Part shown: one piece after another, positions 44,981-55,704 of the stretch
Position numbering within the stretch: the first letter of the stretch is position 1
How the letters are laid out: each line of letters opens with the position of its first letter
NCBI RefSeq assembly: GCF_900111555.1
Contig: NZ_FOHZ01000001.1
Location: 372,001-436,000, forward strand
DNA from: Marinobacter segnicrescens
Lineage (GTDB): Bacteria > Pseudomonadota > Gammaproteobacteria > Pseudomonadales > Oleiphilaceae
DNA: 64,000 nt
Direction of reading: 5' to 3'
Translations under genes and position numbers: made by a program
The notes under the pieces: model-generated
What the model was told of the DNA's origin: nothing
Seen by the model: the letters and a program-made list of their open reading frames with translations, nothing else
Databases searched by the model: none

Positions 44981-47900
44981 ATGAAAAGAATGCTCATTAA
45001 TGCAACTCACCCCGAAGAGTTGCGCGTCGCGCTGGTTGATGGCCAGCGGCTGTTTGACCTCGATATCGAATCCTCCACCCGCGAACAGAAAAAAGCCAAC
45101 ATCTACAAGGGCCGCATCACCCGGGTCGAGCCCAGCCTTGAGGCGGCATTCGTTGACTTTGGCGCCGACCGCCACGGCTTCCTGCCCCTGAAGGAAATCT
45201 CCAAGGAATACTTCCGCAAGCCCCCCGGGCAGATCGAAGGCAAGATCAACATCAAGGAAGTTGTCTCCGAAGGCCAGGAAGTGATCATCCAGGTCGACAA
45301 GGAGGAGCGCGGCAACAAGGGCGCCGCCCTCACCACGTTTATCTCCCTCGCCGGCCGCTACCTGGTCCTGATGCCCAACAACCCACGTGCAGGCGGCATC
45401 TCCCGCCGCATCGAGGGCGAAGAGCGGGCCCAACTCAAGGAAGCACTGAATGAGGTGGACGTACCCAAGTCCATGGGCATCATCGTCCGCACCGCCGGCA
45501 TAGGCCGCACCGCTGAAGAGCTGCAATGGGACCTCAACTACCTGGTCGCCACCTGGGAAGCCATTACCGGGGCTGCCAAGGAGCATAAGGCACCGCGCCT
45601 GCTGCACCAGGAAAGCAACGTGATTATCCGGGCGGTGCGGGATTACCTGCGCCAGGACATTGGTGAAGTGCTCATCGACTCGGCGGAAGTCTACGAGAAC
45701 GTGCTCGGCTTCGTACGCCAGGTGATGCCCACCTTCGAAAACAAGATCAAGCTTTACGAAGACGAAATTCCACTGTTCAGCCGCTACCAGATCGAAGCCC
45801 AGATCGAGACCGCGTTCCAGCGGGAAGTGAAGCTTCCTTCCGGCGGCTCCATCGTGATTGATCCTACCGAAGCACTGGTCTCCATCGATATCAACTCCTC
45901 CCGGGCCACCAAGGGCCAGGATATCGAGGAAACCGCCCTCCAGACCAACCTGGAAGCGGCCGACGAAATCGCCCGCCAGCTCCGTCTGCGGGATATGGGC
46001 GGCCTGATCGTTATCGATTTCATTGACATGACTCCCGCCCGCAACCAGCGGGAAGTGGAACAGCGTATGCGCCAGGCACTTGAGCTGGACCGGGCACGGG
46101 TACAGGTGGGCAAGATCTCCCGTTTCGGCCTGCTGGAAATGTCACGGCAGCGCCTGCGCCCGTCCCTGGGCGAGACCCGCAGTGAAGTCTGCCCCCGCTG
46201 CAGCGGCCAGGGCACCATTCGCGGCATTGAATCGCTGGCCCTGAGCATCATGCGCCTCATCTTCGAGGAAGCATCCAAGGACAAGACCGGTGAAGTACGT
46301 GCCGTAGTGCCGGTTTCCGTCGCCACCTTCCTGCTGAACGAAAAGCGCAAGCAACTGGCAGACATCGAGGCCCGGCAGCAGGTGGAAATCCTGGTTGTAC
46401 CGGCCGCCCATATGGAAACGCCCCATTTCGAGATCCTGCGGGTTCGAGACGACGAAGCCGGCGAGAAGGTGACCAGTTACAGAATGGCCGAAGAGTACGC
46501 TGCCCAGGAAGAAGAACAGGCAGAAGTACATGTCACCCGCGAGGCACCGCCCCGGGAAGAGGCGGCCGTTAAATCCATTCGCCCCGCGGCCCCTGCCCCA
46601 ACGCCTGCAGCACCCACGGCCAGCGCAAAAGCCGAAGAGCCTGCCGAGGAAGGCATGTTCCGCAAGCTGTCCCGCAAGCTTGCCAGTTTCTTCGGTGCAG
46701 AGGCCGCTGATGAGACAGCAAGCCGGGCCGGCCAGCAAGGTGCCCAGGGCTCCGGCAGTAACCGTAACCAGCCGGGCCGCCAGGACCGCCGCAAGACACG
46801 GGTAGCCCGCGATGATCGCAGCACACCGGACAATCGTCAGGGCGGCGAACGCCGCGACCAGTCCGGCCAGGGCCGCGAAGACGACCGTAGTGGCCGTAGC
46901 CGCAGCAACCGTGGTGGTCGCAACCGGCGCTCCGGCGACAACCGGCAGAATCAGCAAGACAGCCAGTCCCGCTCCGACAACCGGGATAGTACCCAGAAAG
47001 ACAGCTCCAGGCCGGACAGCCGCCGCGGCGGCCAGGGCCAAAAAGGCACCAGGGCCAAGGACGACGACAAAGGGGGAAAACCCCAGGACCGCCAGGTTCA
47101 GCCTGAAAGCAAGGGCGAGGAAAAGCCTGCAGACAAGGCACGGGACAACGTCCAGGAGAAATCCCAGGACAGTAAACCTTCCCGGCCCAAGCGAGCCCGC
47201 CGGAACCGCAACCGTGACGGTTCACCTGCTGATGCTCCGGAAAGCACTCCCGCCAGCCGCAAGGCCGCGCGCACTGAAAAGCATCAGAGCGAGCTTGCTG
47301 ACCGTGAAACCGGACCAAACGCAAAGGCAGCCGGCGCCAGGACAGAGAGCGCAAAGATAGCGGAAAAATCGCCCGCCTCATCCGAGCCGAAACCAGAGGG
47401 CGAAGCCAAGGGCGCGCCCGCCGCTCAGGCAGCTTCCAAGGCTCAAGAGTCTGAGGAGAAAGCGGAGAAGCCGACTGGAACTGACCAGGCAACGGCTGCT
47501 GATACCGCCGCAGAGGCTGATGGTGAATCCACTGGCGAAGCCCGTGACGAGAAGTCGTCTGGCAAAGGCCGTACCCGTGGTCGCAAACCTCGTAGTGGTG
47601 GCAAAGACGAACGCGACAACCAGGAAGGGGGCGCAGCTGAGCAGGCCAGCGCGGATACCGGCGCTCAAACCCGGGAGTCGACGCCCGGGGCCAGGGCCGG
47701 TTCAAAGGTTGCTGCGACTGCAGCAACGGTTTCTGCAGCCACTGAGAACGCCAACGACAGTGAAAGCAGCACCCAGTCTGAAGCCGGGGCTGAGAAGCCT
47801 GCAACCGAAGCAGCTGCGCCAACCGGTACTACTACCGAACAGGAGCCAACGGCGGAAAAGGGTCCCGGAACGGACAAGCAAGTTGAGGCAGGGCCGGAAA

Positions 47901-48346
47901 AGTCCGACACACCTTCTTCCACCAGCATGAAAACGTCAGACGAAGCTGCCCCAGCCGCCGCCAACGCCTTGGAAGGCACGACCGCTGAGCAGCCCGAAGC
48001 AGCCAGGCCGGCCGAGTCCGAAACAGCGGCGCCTGCGACACCGGCCGAGCCGGCTAAAGCGACTGACCAGGCCGCAGGAGCGACCAATGAGCCCGCCGAT
48101 GAGGGCAAGGGCGAAGCGACTGCCGGCGAAAGCGACAAGGCCGGGCCCCGTGGCAAAGACGAGGCCACCGGAAGTGCGGATGGCAAGGCCGAGCCCCAGA
48201 TTCCGGTAACGCCAGGCCGTGCCTATAATGACCCGCGGGAAGTGCGCAAGCGCCGGAAGGCAGCGGAGACCGCCAGGAAGGCCGAGGCGTCTGAAGGCAA
48301 CCGCTCTGCCGGGGACAGCGGCGGGGCTGACAGCTCCGAACAGTAA
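44981..48346 (+). CDS. rne: Ribonuclease E
   Basis: A 1121-residue endoribonuclease, the scaffold of the RNA degradosome. The catalytic half aligns position for position with E. coli: S1 domain ~36-120, metal ligands D303 (SIDINSS) and D346 (VIDFIDM), and the zinc-link cysteines C404 and C407 (VCPRCSG). The ATG at 44981 is chosen over a start at 44960. The second half (~residue 520 on) is low complexity: an Arg/Asp/Ser/Gly/Asn-rich RNA-binding stretch at ~600-760, then several hundred Ala/Glu/Thr/Gly-rich residues. It ends with a basic [15 protein letters not shown]. It lies downstream of a long leader. Confidence 0.97.
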   Translation: MKRMLINATHPEELRVALVDGQRLFDLDIESSTREQKKANIYKGRITRVEPSLEAAFVDFGADRHGFLPLKEISKEYFRKPPGQIEGKINIKEVVSEGQEVIIQVDKEERGNKGAALTTFISLAGRYLVLMPNNPRAGGISRRIEGEERAQLKEALNEVDVPKSMGIIVRTAGIGRTAEELQWDLNYLVATWEAITGAAKEHKAPRLLHQESNVIIRAVRDYLRQDIGEVLIDSAEVYENVLGFVRQVMPTFENKIKLYEDEIPLFSRYQIEAQIETAFQREVKLPSGGSIVIDPTEALVSIDINSSRATKGQDIEETALQTNLEAADEIARQLRLRDMGGLIVIDFIDMTPARNQREVEQRMRQALELDRARVQVGKISRFGLLEMSRQRLRPSLGETRSEVCPRCSGQGTIRGIESLALSIMRLIFEEASKDKTGEVRAVVPVSVATFLLNEKRKQLADIEARQQVEILVVPAAHMETPHFEILRVRDDEAGEKVTSYRMAEEYAAQEEEQAEVHVTREAPPREEAAVKSIRPAAPAPTPAAPTASAKAEEPAEEGMFRKLSRKLASFFGAEAADETASRAGQQGAQGSGSNRNQPGRQDRRKTRVARDDRSTPDNRQGGERRDQSGQGREDDRSGRSRSNRGGRNRRSGDNRQNQQDSQSRSDNRDSTQKDSSRPDSRRGGQGQKGTRAKDDDKGGKPQDRQVQPESKGEEKPADKARDNVQEKSQDSKPSRPKRARRNRNRDGSPADAPESTPASRKAARTEKHQSELADRETGPNAKAAGARTESAKIAEKSPASSEPKPEGEAKGAPAAQAASKAQESEEKAEKPTGTDQATAADTAAEADGESTGEARDEKSSGKGRTRGRKPRSGGKDERDNQEGGAAEQASADTGAQTRESTPGARAGSKVAATAATVSAATENANDSESSTQSEAGAEKPATEAAAPTGTTTEQEPTAEKGPGTDKQVEAGPEKSDTPSSTSMKTSDEAAPAAANALEGTTAEQPEAARPAESETAAPATPAEPAKATDQAAGATNEPADEGKGEATAGESDKAGPRGKDEATGSADGKAEPQIPVTPGRAYNDPREVRKRRKAAETARKAEASEGNRSAGDSGGADSSEQ

Positions 48347-48358
48347 GCGTTGCAAGAC

Positions 48359-48387
48359 TCACGGATACACCACGGGTGTATCCGTGA
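48359..48387. other. Strong hairpin at the 3' end of rne
   Basis: A perfect 13-bp stem (TCACGGATACACC with its complement) has a 3-nt loop and lies 13 bp after the rne stop. No T-tract follows, so it is more likely an mRNA 3'-end or processing hairpin than a classical intrinsic terminator. Confidence 0.7.
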
Positions 48388-48421
48388 TACCTCACCATGG
48401 CCTCGTGCCAGGAGCCGTTGA

Positions 48422-48961
48422 ATGCTGAATAACGACGAAATCGAAGTACTGGAAGACATCCTCTTCGCAGAACCCTGGGGAGAGGAGTCACTGGACTTCT
48501 TCGGGCTGCATGGGGTGGTCTGCGCCAGTGTAGTGGGCCCCAGACCACTGGATACCCCCGAGATATTCCGCCTCGCCACCGGCCAGGAATCGGTGTCGCC
48601 GGCCGATGTGCCTGAGGCGTTCACTCGCCTCACCGAGCAGCTGTCCCGGGGACTCGCCCACTCCCTCGATATGGGACAGGCCCTGGAGCTCCCGGAGCCG
48701 GAAGATGGCGACCCCATGAATGCGCTGGAAAACTGGTGTGCCGGCTTTGTGGACAGTTTCCTCGAGTATGAAGATGAGTGGTTACAGGACGACGAAGCCG
48801 GCACAGCAGAACTGCTGGTGCCCATGCTGACCCTGTCTGGCCTGTTTGATGACGAGGACTTCCGCAAGGCCCGGGAGGACGAAAAGGTAGCGCAACAGAT
48901 GGCTGAAGCGCTACCTGACGCACTTACGGACCTCTACCTTCACTTTCACGCCCCGGACTGA
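48422..48961 (+). CDS. YecA/YgfB (UPF0149) family protein
   Basis: A 179-residue acidic, helical protein. The FFGLHGVVCASVVGP block and the ENWCAGFVDSFLEYEDEW block match the two conserved segments of the UPF0149 family, whose function is not established. It follows rne by 75 bp on the same strand and may share its transcript beyond the hairpin. No metal-binding C-terminal SEC-C motif is visible. Confidence 0.75.
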   Translation: MLNNDEIEVLEDILFAEPWGEESLDFFGLHGVVCASVVGPRPLDTPEIFRLATGQESVSPADVPEAFTRLTEQLSRGLAHSLDMGQALELPEPEDGDPMNALENWCAGFVDSFLEYEDEWLQDDEAGTAELLVPMLTLSGLFDDEDFRKAREDEKVAQQMAEALPDALTDLYLHFHAPD

Positions 48962-48990
48962 CCAAAATCAGTAACGAGCCGCAAGGCCCA

Positions 48991-49863
48991 TTACTGAGGG
49001 GGTGACCGGAACCGCTCCCAGACCGGCACAAGACCATCAGGCAGGGGCGGGATACGTCCCAGTTCGCACCAACTGGCACCGGGAAAGTGAAAATCACTGC
49101 CCTGAGATGCCAGTAGCGAATGCCTGCGGCACAGTTCGGCGAGAAAGCCAAGATCACCACTGGACTGACCGGAAGTTACCACCTCGATTGCTTCTCCCCC
49201 CGCATCCATGAAGTCAGCTACCAGGGCCCGCAACCGGGTCGCGGTCAGCTTGTATTTACGGGGATGGGCCAGTACTGCGATACCACCCGCCCCGGTAATC
49301 CACTGAACGACTTCTTCAAGCTCTGGCCAGAAGGCTTTGACGTCCCCTGGCTTGCCACTACCCAGATACTTGCGGAAAGCCTGGGCCTGGTCCTTCACCA
49401 GGCCCGCTTCCACCAGTGCCCGGGCAAAATGCGGCCGACCCGGGACATCGCCGCCGGCCAGCGTAGTCGCCTGGTCAAGAACCGTGCGTTCACAGCCAGC
49501 GACGTGCCTGACCAGCTTGTCCGCAATGGCCGCGGCCCGCTTCCACCGATTCGCCTGCTGGTTAGCTACCTTCGCAGCGAAGTCAGCGTCGCCCTCTCTC
49601 ATGTCCAACCCAACCACGTGGATCGTATGCTTTCGCCAGACACAGGACAATTCGATACCGTTGATAAGGACGAGATTCTGCTGCAAAGCCGCCTCCCGGG
49701 CCTCGCCGGTTCCGTCCAGGGTGTCATGGTCGGTAAGTGCAAGGTGCGTGACCCCCTGCTCAACCGCGCGGGCAACCAGGTCCACCGGACTGAGGGCCCC
49801 ATCAGAAGCGGTACTGTGACAATGGAGATCAATGCAATAGCGGCTGGCCTGGGGTATAGTCAC
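48991..49863 (-). CDS. PHP-domain RNase AM / 3',5'-nucleotide phosphatase (YciV)
   Basis: A 290-residue PHP phosphoesterase. The metal motifs are [34 protein letters not shown] and GSDFHFPG. In E. coli the orthologue (RnaAM/YciV) trims 5' ends of rRNA as an exonuclease and also hydrolyses 3',5'-bisphosphonucleotides. It is divergent from the YciI gene. Confidence 0.9.
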   Translation of the reverse strand: MTIPQASRYCIDLHCHSTASDGALSPVDLVARAVEQGVTHLALTDHDTLDGTGEAREAALQQNLVLINGIELSCVWRKHTIHVVGLDMREGDADFAAKVANQQANRWKRAAAIADKLVRHVAGCERTVLDQATTLAGGDVPGRPHFARALVEAGLVKDQAQAFRKYLGSGKPGDVKAFWPELEEVVQWITGAGGIAVLAHPRKYKLTATRLRALVADFMDAGGEAIEVVTSGQSSGDLGFLAELCRRHSLLASQGSDFHFPGASWCELGRIPPLPDGLVPVWERFRSPPQ

Positions 49864-49946
49864 GAATTATCCTGAGCGGGTTCAAAGCGTTGAACGCCAG
49901 TCTAACACGTTCCCGCAGACCTGGAATTCACGAGGACGACAACTCT

Positions 49947-50246
49947 ATGTACTACGCCATCATTAGCGAAGACATCGAACACAGCCTGCCGTTGCGCGCC
50001 GAGGCTCGCCCGGCGCACCTGGCACGCCTGGAGTCCCTGCGGGATGAGGGCCGCCTGCTGGTCGCCGGCCCCCACCCGGCACTCGATACACCGGAACCCG
50101 GTGAAGCCGGATTTACTGGCAGCCTGGTGATCGCGGAGTTCGATTCCCTGGAGGGTGCCAGGAACTGGGCCGACGCAGACCCCTACGTAGAGGCCGGTGT
50201 CTATCACACAGTCACCGTCAAACCGTTCAAGGCCGTTCTGCCCTGA
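49947..50246 (+). CDS. YciI family protein
   Basis: A 99-residue ferredoxin-like alpha/beta protein. The typical start [17 protein letters not shown] and the putative active-site histidine/aspartate of [17 protein letters not shown] and [13 protein letters not shown] are present. The ATG at 49947 follows GAGGA (49932-49936). Proposed functions of the family are unsettled. It lies divergent from the RNase AM gene. Confidence 0.87.
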   Translation: MYYAIISEDIEHSLPLRAEARPAHLARLESLRDEGRLLVAGPHPALDTPEPGEAGFTGSLVIAEFDSLEGARNWADADPYVEAGVYHTVTVKPFKAVLP

Positions 50247-50430
50247 CTGCGGACCAGGTCGCGCCCCGGACTCCATGAGCATTTTGTAATAGCCAACGAC
50301 TTGATCAACAGTAACGATATGACAAAATTGCCGGCTAAGCGACCGAGGGCAGCTGATCGACTTCCGGACGATCACCTTATCGGCGGAACCACACTGATCC
50401 GGACCCCCAACTGCCAGGAATAACCCTGTG

Positions 50431-51138
50431 ATGGCTCGAGCTGTAACTTCTTCCCGCGCATTCGTCGGTCTTCGACTGCTTGTACTACCTCTGGTGGTAT
50501 TGCTGTTGGCCAGCAGCCTGGCCCACGCCAGAACTGTCTATATAGATGATACCCTTTACGCACCCGTGCGTAGCGGTCAGGGCACCCAGTTCCGCATTCT
50601 CCACAATGGCCTTCGCAGCGGAACCGCTGTAACCCTGCTGGAACAGTCCGAGGACTCCGGCTACAGCAAAATACGGACAAGTCAGGGTATCGAAGGCTGG
50701 GTACCCACTCGCTACCTCACCAACCAGCCCATCGCCAGGGATCGACTGGAGGCGGCCAACCGTGAGCTGGAGCAGGCCCGCAACCAGTTGCAGGAACTCC
50801 AGGATCGCATGAGCGAGGTCTCCGGAGAACGTGATGAACTGTCGTCCCGTGAGGAACAACTGCAGCAGCGTGTGGACGAAGTGACCACCGAACTGGAAGA
50901 CATCCGTTCAGTATCCGCCAATGCCCTCAACCTCGACCGCCGCAACCGGGAACTTCAGGAGAGCAATCAGAAGCTGAAGAACGAAGTCGAAGTGCTCACT
51001 GCTGAAGTCGAACGCCTTGAAGCCCGCAAGGAGTCCGATTTCATGTTACTGGGCGCTGGTCTGTTGATTCTGGGTATGTTCCTCGCCGTTGTGTTGCCCT
51101 GGCTGAAACCCAGCAAGAAGAACGACACCTGGGCCTGA
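50431..51138 (+). CDS. TIGR04211-type SH3 domain/coiled-coil membrane protein (YgiM-like)
   Basis: About 235 residues: signal peptide ending near SSLAHA, a bacterial SH3 domain (DTLYAPVRSGQGTQFRIL to EGWVPTRYLT), a heptad-rich coiled coil (~100-205), a C-terminal membrane helix (~208-228) and a short basic tail. Most of the protein is therefore periplasmic. A GTG one codon earlier (50428) is an equally spaced alternative start. Cell-wall binding is the usual guess for such SH3 domains; the function is unknown. Confidence 0.85.
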   Translation: MARAVTSSRAFVGLRLLVLPLVVLLLASSLAHARTVYIDDTLYAPVRSGQGTQFRILHNGLRSGTAVTLLEQSEDSGYSKIRTSQGIEGWVPTRYLTNQPIARDRLEAANRELEQARNQLQELQDRMSEVSGERDELSSREEQLQQRVDEVTTELEDIRSVSANALNLDRRNRELQESNQKLKNEVEVLTAEVERLEARKESDFMLLGAGLLILGMFLAVVLPWLKPSKKNDTWA

Positions 51139-51360
51139 TACATCTCAGGCCATTATCCTCCCCCCGGATTCGGTCGTGTTACGTACAGTCTTCCAACGCA
51201 CCAGATCTGGGGATCCGTTCACTCTCCCGGCACTAAATCTATGGTTCTATATGGTGGTTATGACGTCAGATTCTTTGACCAATCGACGCATAACCACTAA
51301 AAGGACTTACAGGGGGCTGACCAATCCACAGCCTTCGTGACCAGAGAGGGAAAGTTAGTC

Positions 51361-51663
51361 ATGTCGATCACCATGAGGGATTACTCGGAAAAGCGCGATT
51401 TTCACCGGATGCAGGTAAACTCTGAAATCCAGATTACCGACGGTGAAGGTCGTTCATTCACGGGGATTTGCCGCGACCTTAGTGGCACAGGCATGCAACT
51501 GCAGGTCGCTGACTTTATTCCTGAAGGCGCAGTGCTGCACACCCTGTTGCCGGCTACCAGTGATCAGTTCCCGCCGTTCGAGACCGAGGTTCGGGTATTG
51601 CGCACGGAGCCTAGCGGAGATGCTTTCCTGCTCGGTGTCGTAATCGAGAGGGTCAGCCACTGA
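51361..51663 (+). CDS. Single-domain PilZ protein (c-di-GMP receptor)
   Basis: A 100-residue stand-alone PilZ domain. Both ligand motifs are intact: KRDFHR (the RxxxR motif) near residue 9 and DLSGTG (the D/NxSxxG motif) further on. It should bind cyclic di-GMP and act by contacting a partner. The start at 51361 is preferred over 51337. It is monocistronic, with a terminator right after the stop. Confidence 0.9.
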   Translation: MSITMRDYSEKRDFHRMQVNSEIQITDGEGRSFTGICRDLSGTGMQLQVADFIPEGAVLHTLLPATSDQFPPFETEVRVLRTEPSGDAFLLGVVIERVSH

Positions 51664-51664
51664 C

Positions 51665-51700
51665 AAGAAAGCCCCGATGGTAAACCACCGGGGCTTTCTT
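51665..51700. terminator. Bidirectional terminator between pilZ-type gene and rraA
   Basis: AAGAAAGCCCC and GGGGCTTTCTT form the outer stem with a near-perfect inner extension around TAAA. A and T runs on either side allow termination of both convergent genes. Confidence 0.85.
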
Positions 51701-51720
51701 GAAGTCAGCAGTAACCGCGC

Positions 51721-52197
51721 TTAGCCCAGTTTTGTCTCTGATACAACGATGCCGTTGTTATCAGCATAGACGTACTGCCCGGGATGGAAGGTAACGCCCC
51801 CGAAGGTGACTGGCACATTCAGGTCGCCAATGCCCTTCTTTTCAGTCTTGCGGGGATGTGTCCCCAGCGCCTGGACACCCAACTCAGTCTTGCCGATAAC
51901 GTCCACATCACGGATACAACCGTAGATAATCAGCCCGGCCCAACCATTGGCAGCAGCTTTCTCGGCCAGCATATCGCCCAGCAGGGCCGCCCGCTTCGAA
52001 CCACCACCGTCGACCACCATGACGCAGCCGTTACCTGGCTTGGCCACCTGCTCCTTGACGATGGAGTTGTCCTCGAAGCATTTCACTGTGACCACTTCAC
52101 CGCCAAAAGCATCGACGCCGCCAAAGTTACGAAAGCCAGGCTCCACCACCTGGACTTCGGGATGATCATCACAAATATCGGGGGTTACGATGTCCAC
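51721..52197 (-). CDS. rraA: Regulator of ribonuclease E activity A / HMG aldolase-like
   Basis: A 158-residue RraA-family trimer. Conserved blocks are [32 protein letters not shown] and [16 protein letters not shown]. coli RraA binds the RNase E C-terminal region and lowers its activity; many family members are instead 4-hydroxy-4-methyl-2-oxoglutarate aldolases, with metal ligands in the GCIRD segment. It lies 38 bp downstream of ppsA, as in Pseudomonas, with rne only 7 kb away. Confidence 0.92.
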   Translation of the reverse strand: MDIVTPDICDDHPEVQVVEPGFRNFGGVDAFGGEVVTVKCFEDNSIVKEQVAKPGNGCVMVVDGGGSKRAALLGDMLAEKAAANGWAGLIIYGCIRDVDVIGKTELGVQALGTHPRKTEKKGIGDLNVPVTFGGVTFHPGQYVYADNNGIVVSETKLG

Positions 52198-52235
52198 GTT
52201 GTCGGTCTCCTTATCCCAAGCCTCTAAGGCCGGTA

Positions 52236-54608
52236 TCAGTCAATGGATTCGTCAGCCAGGAAAAACCAGGTGTCCAGCACCGAGTCCGGGTTAAGGGATA
52301 CGGTGTCTATGCCCTCATCCATCAGCCACTTCGCCAGGTCCGGATGGTCCGATGGCCCCTGCCCACAGATACCAATGTATTTGCCGGCACGCTTGCAGGC
52401 CTGGATGGCATTGGACAGCAGCGCCTTGACCGCGTCGTTCCGCTCGTCAAACAGGTGCGCAATGATGCCGGAATCCCGGTCCAGCCCCAGGGTCAGCTGG
52501 GTGAGGTCGTTGGAACCGATTGAGAAGCCATCAAAGTGCTCCAGGAACTGGTCCGCCAGTAGTGCATTGGCCGGCAGTTCGCACATCATGATCAGGCGGA
52601 GGTCATTCTCACCCCGCTTGAGGCCGTTCTCAGCGAGCAGGTCCACTACCTGGCTGGCTTCACCCACCGTGCGCACGAAGGGCACCATGATTTCCACGTT
52701 GGTAAAGCCCATCTCGTCACGGACTTTTTTCAGGGCACGGCATTCCAGTTCGAAGCAGTCCCGGAAGGTATCCGAAATGTAGCGGGACGCGCCCCGGAAA
52801 CCGAGCATGGGGTTCTCCTCGTCGGGTTCGTACAGGGTACCACCGATGAGGTTGGCGTATTCATTGGACTTGAAGTCCGACAGGCGAACGATCACTTTCT
52901 TGGGATGGAAGGCGGCAGCCAGGGTGGAAATACCTTCAACCAGCTTGTCCACGTAGAAGTCCACGGGAGACGCATAGCCGGAGAAGCGCTTCTCCACGGT
53001 CTGGCGAATATCCCGGGGCAGGCTGTCATAGTTCAGCAGCGCCTTGGGGTGTACGCCAATCATCCGGTTGATGATGAACTCCAGCCGGGCGAGACCCACA
53101 CCCTCGTTGGGCAGGGCCTGGAAATCAAAGGCCCGGTCCGGGTTGCCCACGTTCATCATGATCTTGAACGGAATGGCCGGCATGGACTCGACGGTATTCT
53201 CCCGCAGTTCGAAGTCCAGGCTGCCCTCATAGATCAGGCCGGTGTCGCCCTCTGCACAGGAAACCGTCACTGCCTGGCCGTCCTTGAGTACCTCAGTGGC
53301 ATCGCCACAGCCTACGACGGCAGGAATACCCAGCTCACGGGCGATAATCGCGGCGTGACAGGTACGCCCACCACGGTCGGTCACGATCGCAGCGGCACGT
53401 TTCATCACCGGTTCCCAGTCGGGGTCCGTCATGTCGGTGACCAGCACATCCCCTGGCTGGACCTTGTCCATATCCTTGATGCTGTCTACAACACGCACGG
53501 CCCCGCTGCCAATCTTGTGGCCAATACTACGGCCTTCAACAATTACCTTGCCCTGCTCTTTCAGCAGGTAGCGCTCCATGACGTTGGCGGACGCACGGCT
53601 CTTGACGGTTTCCGGGCGGGCCTGGACGATGTAGATCCGGCCATCGTCGCCGTCCTTTGCCCACTCGATGTCCATGGGGCGATCGTAGTGTTTCTCGATG
53701 ATCATGGCCTGCTTGGCCAGCTCGGTCACCTCTGCATCGCTGATGCAGAAACGGTTGCGGTCGTCCTGCTCTACCTTCACCGTATCGACGAAATGATCGG
53801 AATCCTTGTCAGTTGAGTAGACCATCTTGATGGCCTTGCTACCCAGGTTACGGCGCAGTACCGCCGGGCGACCAGCTTCGAGGGTCGGTTTGTGGACATA
53901 GAACTCGTCCGGGTTTACAGCGCCCTGAACCACGGTTTCGCCCAGCCCATAAGAAGCAGTCACAAACACCACGTCACGGAACCCGGACTCGGTGTCCAGG
54001 GTAAACATGACACCGCTGGCGGCGGTCTCACTGCGAACCATCTTCTGGATGCCTGCAGACAGGGCCACCAGCTTGTGATCAAAGCCGTGGTGGACCCGGT
54101 AGGAAATGGCCCGGTCGTTAAACAGGGAGGCAAAGACTTCCTTGACGGATTTTTTCACCTGCTCGAAACCAACCACGTTCAGGAAGGTTTCCTGCTGACC
54201 GGCAAACGAGGCATCGGGAAGGTCTTCGGCCGTGGCAGAGGACCGCACAGCGACAGCCAGGTTACGGTTGCCGTCCTGGAGCTTGATGAAGGACTGTTCC
54301 AGATGCTTTTCCAGGTCGGCGGGGAACGGTTGCTCCAGTACCCACTGGCGGATATCCGCGCCAACCCGGGCTAGCTCATTCACGTCATTGATATCAAGGG
54401 CATCCAGCGCTTCGTCAATACGCTCCCTCAGCCCGTCCTTAGCCAGGAATTCCCGGTAGGCATGGGCTGTGGTCGCAAATCCACCTGGTACGGACACGCC
54501 GGCATTGGCCAGATTGCTGATCATTTCGCCGAGAGAGGCATTCTTTCCCCCCACCAGCTCAACATCTGACATGCCCAGGTTCTCAAACCAGATAATGTAA
54601 TCTTCCAA
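52236..54608 (-). CDS. ppsA: Phosphoenolpyruvate synthase
   Basis: A 790-residue gluconeogenic enzyme converting pyruvate and ATP to phosphoenolpyruvate, AMP and phosphate. The order is ATP-grasp domain ([12 protein letters not shown]), swivelling domain with the catalytic histidine in [16 protein letters not shown], and the PEP-binding TIM barrel ending in [11 protein letters not shown] and ICGQGPSD. The likely start is TTG at 54608, preceded by GGGAG with correct spacing; homologues start at the same point. It is divergent from its regulator ppsR. Confidence 0.96.
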   Translation of the reverse strand: MEDYIIWFENLGMSDVELVGGKNASLGEMISNLANAGVSVPGGFATTAHAYREFLAKDGLRERIDEALDALDINDVNELARVGADIRQWVLEQPFPADLEKHLEQSFIKLQDGNRNLAVAVRSSATAEDLPDASFAGQQETFLNVVGFEQVKKSVKEVFASLFNDRAISYRVHHGFDHKLVALSAGIQKMVRSETAASGVMFTLDTESGFRDVVFVTASYGLGETVVQGAVNPDEFYVHKPTLEAGRPAVLRRNLGSKAIKMVYSTDKDSDHFVDTVKVEQDDRNRFCISDAEVTELAKQAMIIEKHYDRPMDIEWAKDGDDGRIYIVQARPETVKSRASANVMERYLLKEQGKVIVEGRSIGHKIGSGAVRVVDSIKDMDKVQPGDVLVTDMTDPDWEPVMKRAAAIVTDRGGRTCHAAIIARELGIPAVVGCGDATEVLKDGQAVTVSCAEGDTGLIYEGSLDFELRENTVESMPAIPFKIMMNVGNPDRAFDFQALPNEGVGLARLEFIINRMIGVHPKALLNYDSLPRDIRQTVEKRFSGYASPVDFYVDKLVEGISTLAAAFHPKKVIVRLSDFKSNEYANLIGGTLYEPDEENPMLGFRGASRYISDTFRDCFELECRALKKVRDEMGFTNVEIMVPFVRTVGEASQVVDLLAENGLKRGENDLRLIMMCELPANALLADQFLEHFDGFSIGSNDLTQLTLGLDRDSGIIAHLFDERNDAVKALLSNAIQACKRAGKYIGICGQGPSDHPDLAKWLMDEGIDTVSLNPDSVLDTWFFLADESID

Positions 54609-54799
54609 AGCGCGTCTCCCTTGGTTCAGTCGAGCAAACTGCAAAGAATAGAGGAGCACTCATCCCCTGTAAATCATGCCCCTGACGGGCGAACAGGGCT
54701 CCACGACAGGGCCCCGGGGATGATAAGGTTGCTCCCGACTATCGAATTTGGCGTGTATCATACTGTAACCTGTGAAGATTACCTAGGGAACCTCTGCTC

Positions 54800-55615
54800 A
54801 TGAAACGCACAGTCTTCTTCATCTCTGACGGCACGGGCCTTACCGCGGAGGCACTCGGCAACAGTCTGCTGGCCCAGTTCGAGAAAATCGAATTCGAAAG
54901 GGTCACGGTTCCCTACGTGGATGACCAGGAGCGCGCTGAGGCCCTGGTCGACCGCATCAACAAGGCCTCAAGGGAAGACGGCATGCGTCCGCTGGTGTTC
55001 GATACCATCGTAAAAAAGGATATCCGGGCGATCATCAGTGAGGCCGATGGCTTCATGGTAGACATCTTCGGTACATTCCTGGACCCGCTGGAGCAGGAAC
55101 TGCAGGCCTCATCGTCGTACACCGTGGGCAAGTCCCACTCGATCAATAACGAGGGCAACTACGAGAAACGGATCCACGCTGTCAACTTCGCCCTGGACAA
55201 CGACGACGGCGCCCGTACCCGCCACTACGACGAGGCGGACCTGATCCTGGTCGGAGCATCGCGCTCCGGCAAGACACCCACCTGCCTGTACCTGGCACTG
55301 CAATATGGGGTAAAAGCCGCCAATTATCCCATCACCGAGGATGACCTGGACGACCAGCAACTGCCGGAGGTACTGCGATCCCACCGGGAAAAGATCTTCG
55401 GCCTGACCATCGACCCTGAACGCCTGGCAGTGATTCGCAACGAGCGCCGGCCCAACTCCCGTTACTCGTCCATCAAACAGTGCATGCACGAGGTGGAAGA
55501 AATAGAAACCATGTACCGGCGGGAGCGGATTCCCTTCATGAACACTACGGCCTACTCTGTCGAGGAAATCTCCACTCGCATTATGGTATCCACCGGCCTG
55601 AAACGACTGCGCTGA
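54800..55615 (+). CDS. ppsR: PEP synthase regulatory protein (kinase/pyrophosphorylase)
   Basis: A 271-residue DUF299 protein that inactivates PpsA by ADP-dependent phosphorylation and reactivates it by phosphate-dependent dephosphorylation. The P-loop is [17 protein letters not shown] and the N-terminal [19 protein letters not shown] is diagnostic. It is divergent from ppsA across about 190 bp, the usual arrangement. Confidence 0.96.
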   Translation: MKRTVFFISDGTGLTAEALGNSLLAQFEKIEFERVTVPYVDDQERAEALVDRINKASREDGMRPLVFDTIVKKDIRAIISEADGFMVDIFGTFLDPLEQELQASSSYTVGKSHSINNEGNYEKRIHAVNFALDNDDGARTRHYDEADLILVGASRSGKTPTCLYLALQYGVKAANYPITEDDLDDQQLPEVLRSHREKIFGLTIDPERLAVIRNERRPNSRYSSIKQCMHEVEEIETMYRRERIPFMNTTAYSVEEISTRIMVSTGLKRLR

Positions 55616-55622
55616 TAGACCC

Positions 55623-55679
55623 GTCCAGCAACAAAAAAGGGTAGCGAGACGACCCCGCCACCCTTTTTTGTTGCTGGAC
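55623..55679. terminator. Bidirectional terminator with perfect 20-bp arms
   Basis: Arms at 55623-55642 and 55660-55679 (GTCCAGCAACAAAAAAGGGT and its exact complement) enclose a 17-nt loop. The six-base A and T runs inside the arms serve convergent transcripts from ppsR and the M16C peptidase gene. Confidence 0.85.
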
Positions 55680-55704
55680 ACTCCTCCGGACGGGGGCGTC
55701 GCAG

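Noticed and set aside
46142..48548. Several long frames on both strands within the second half of rne
   Set aside because: They arise from low-complexity, GC-rich coding sequence; the rne frame is continuous from the catalytic domain.
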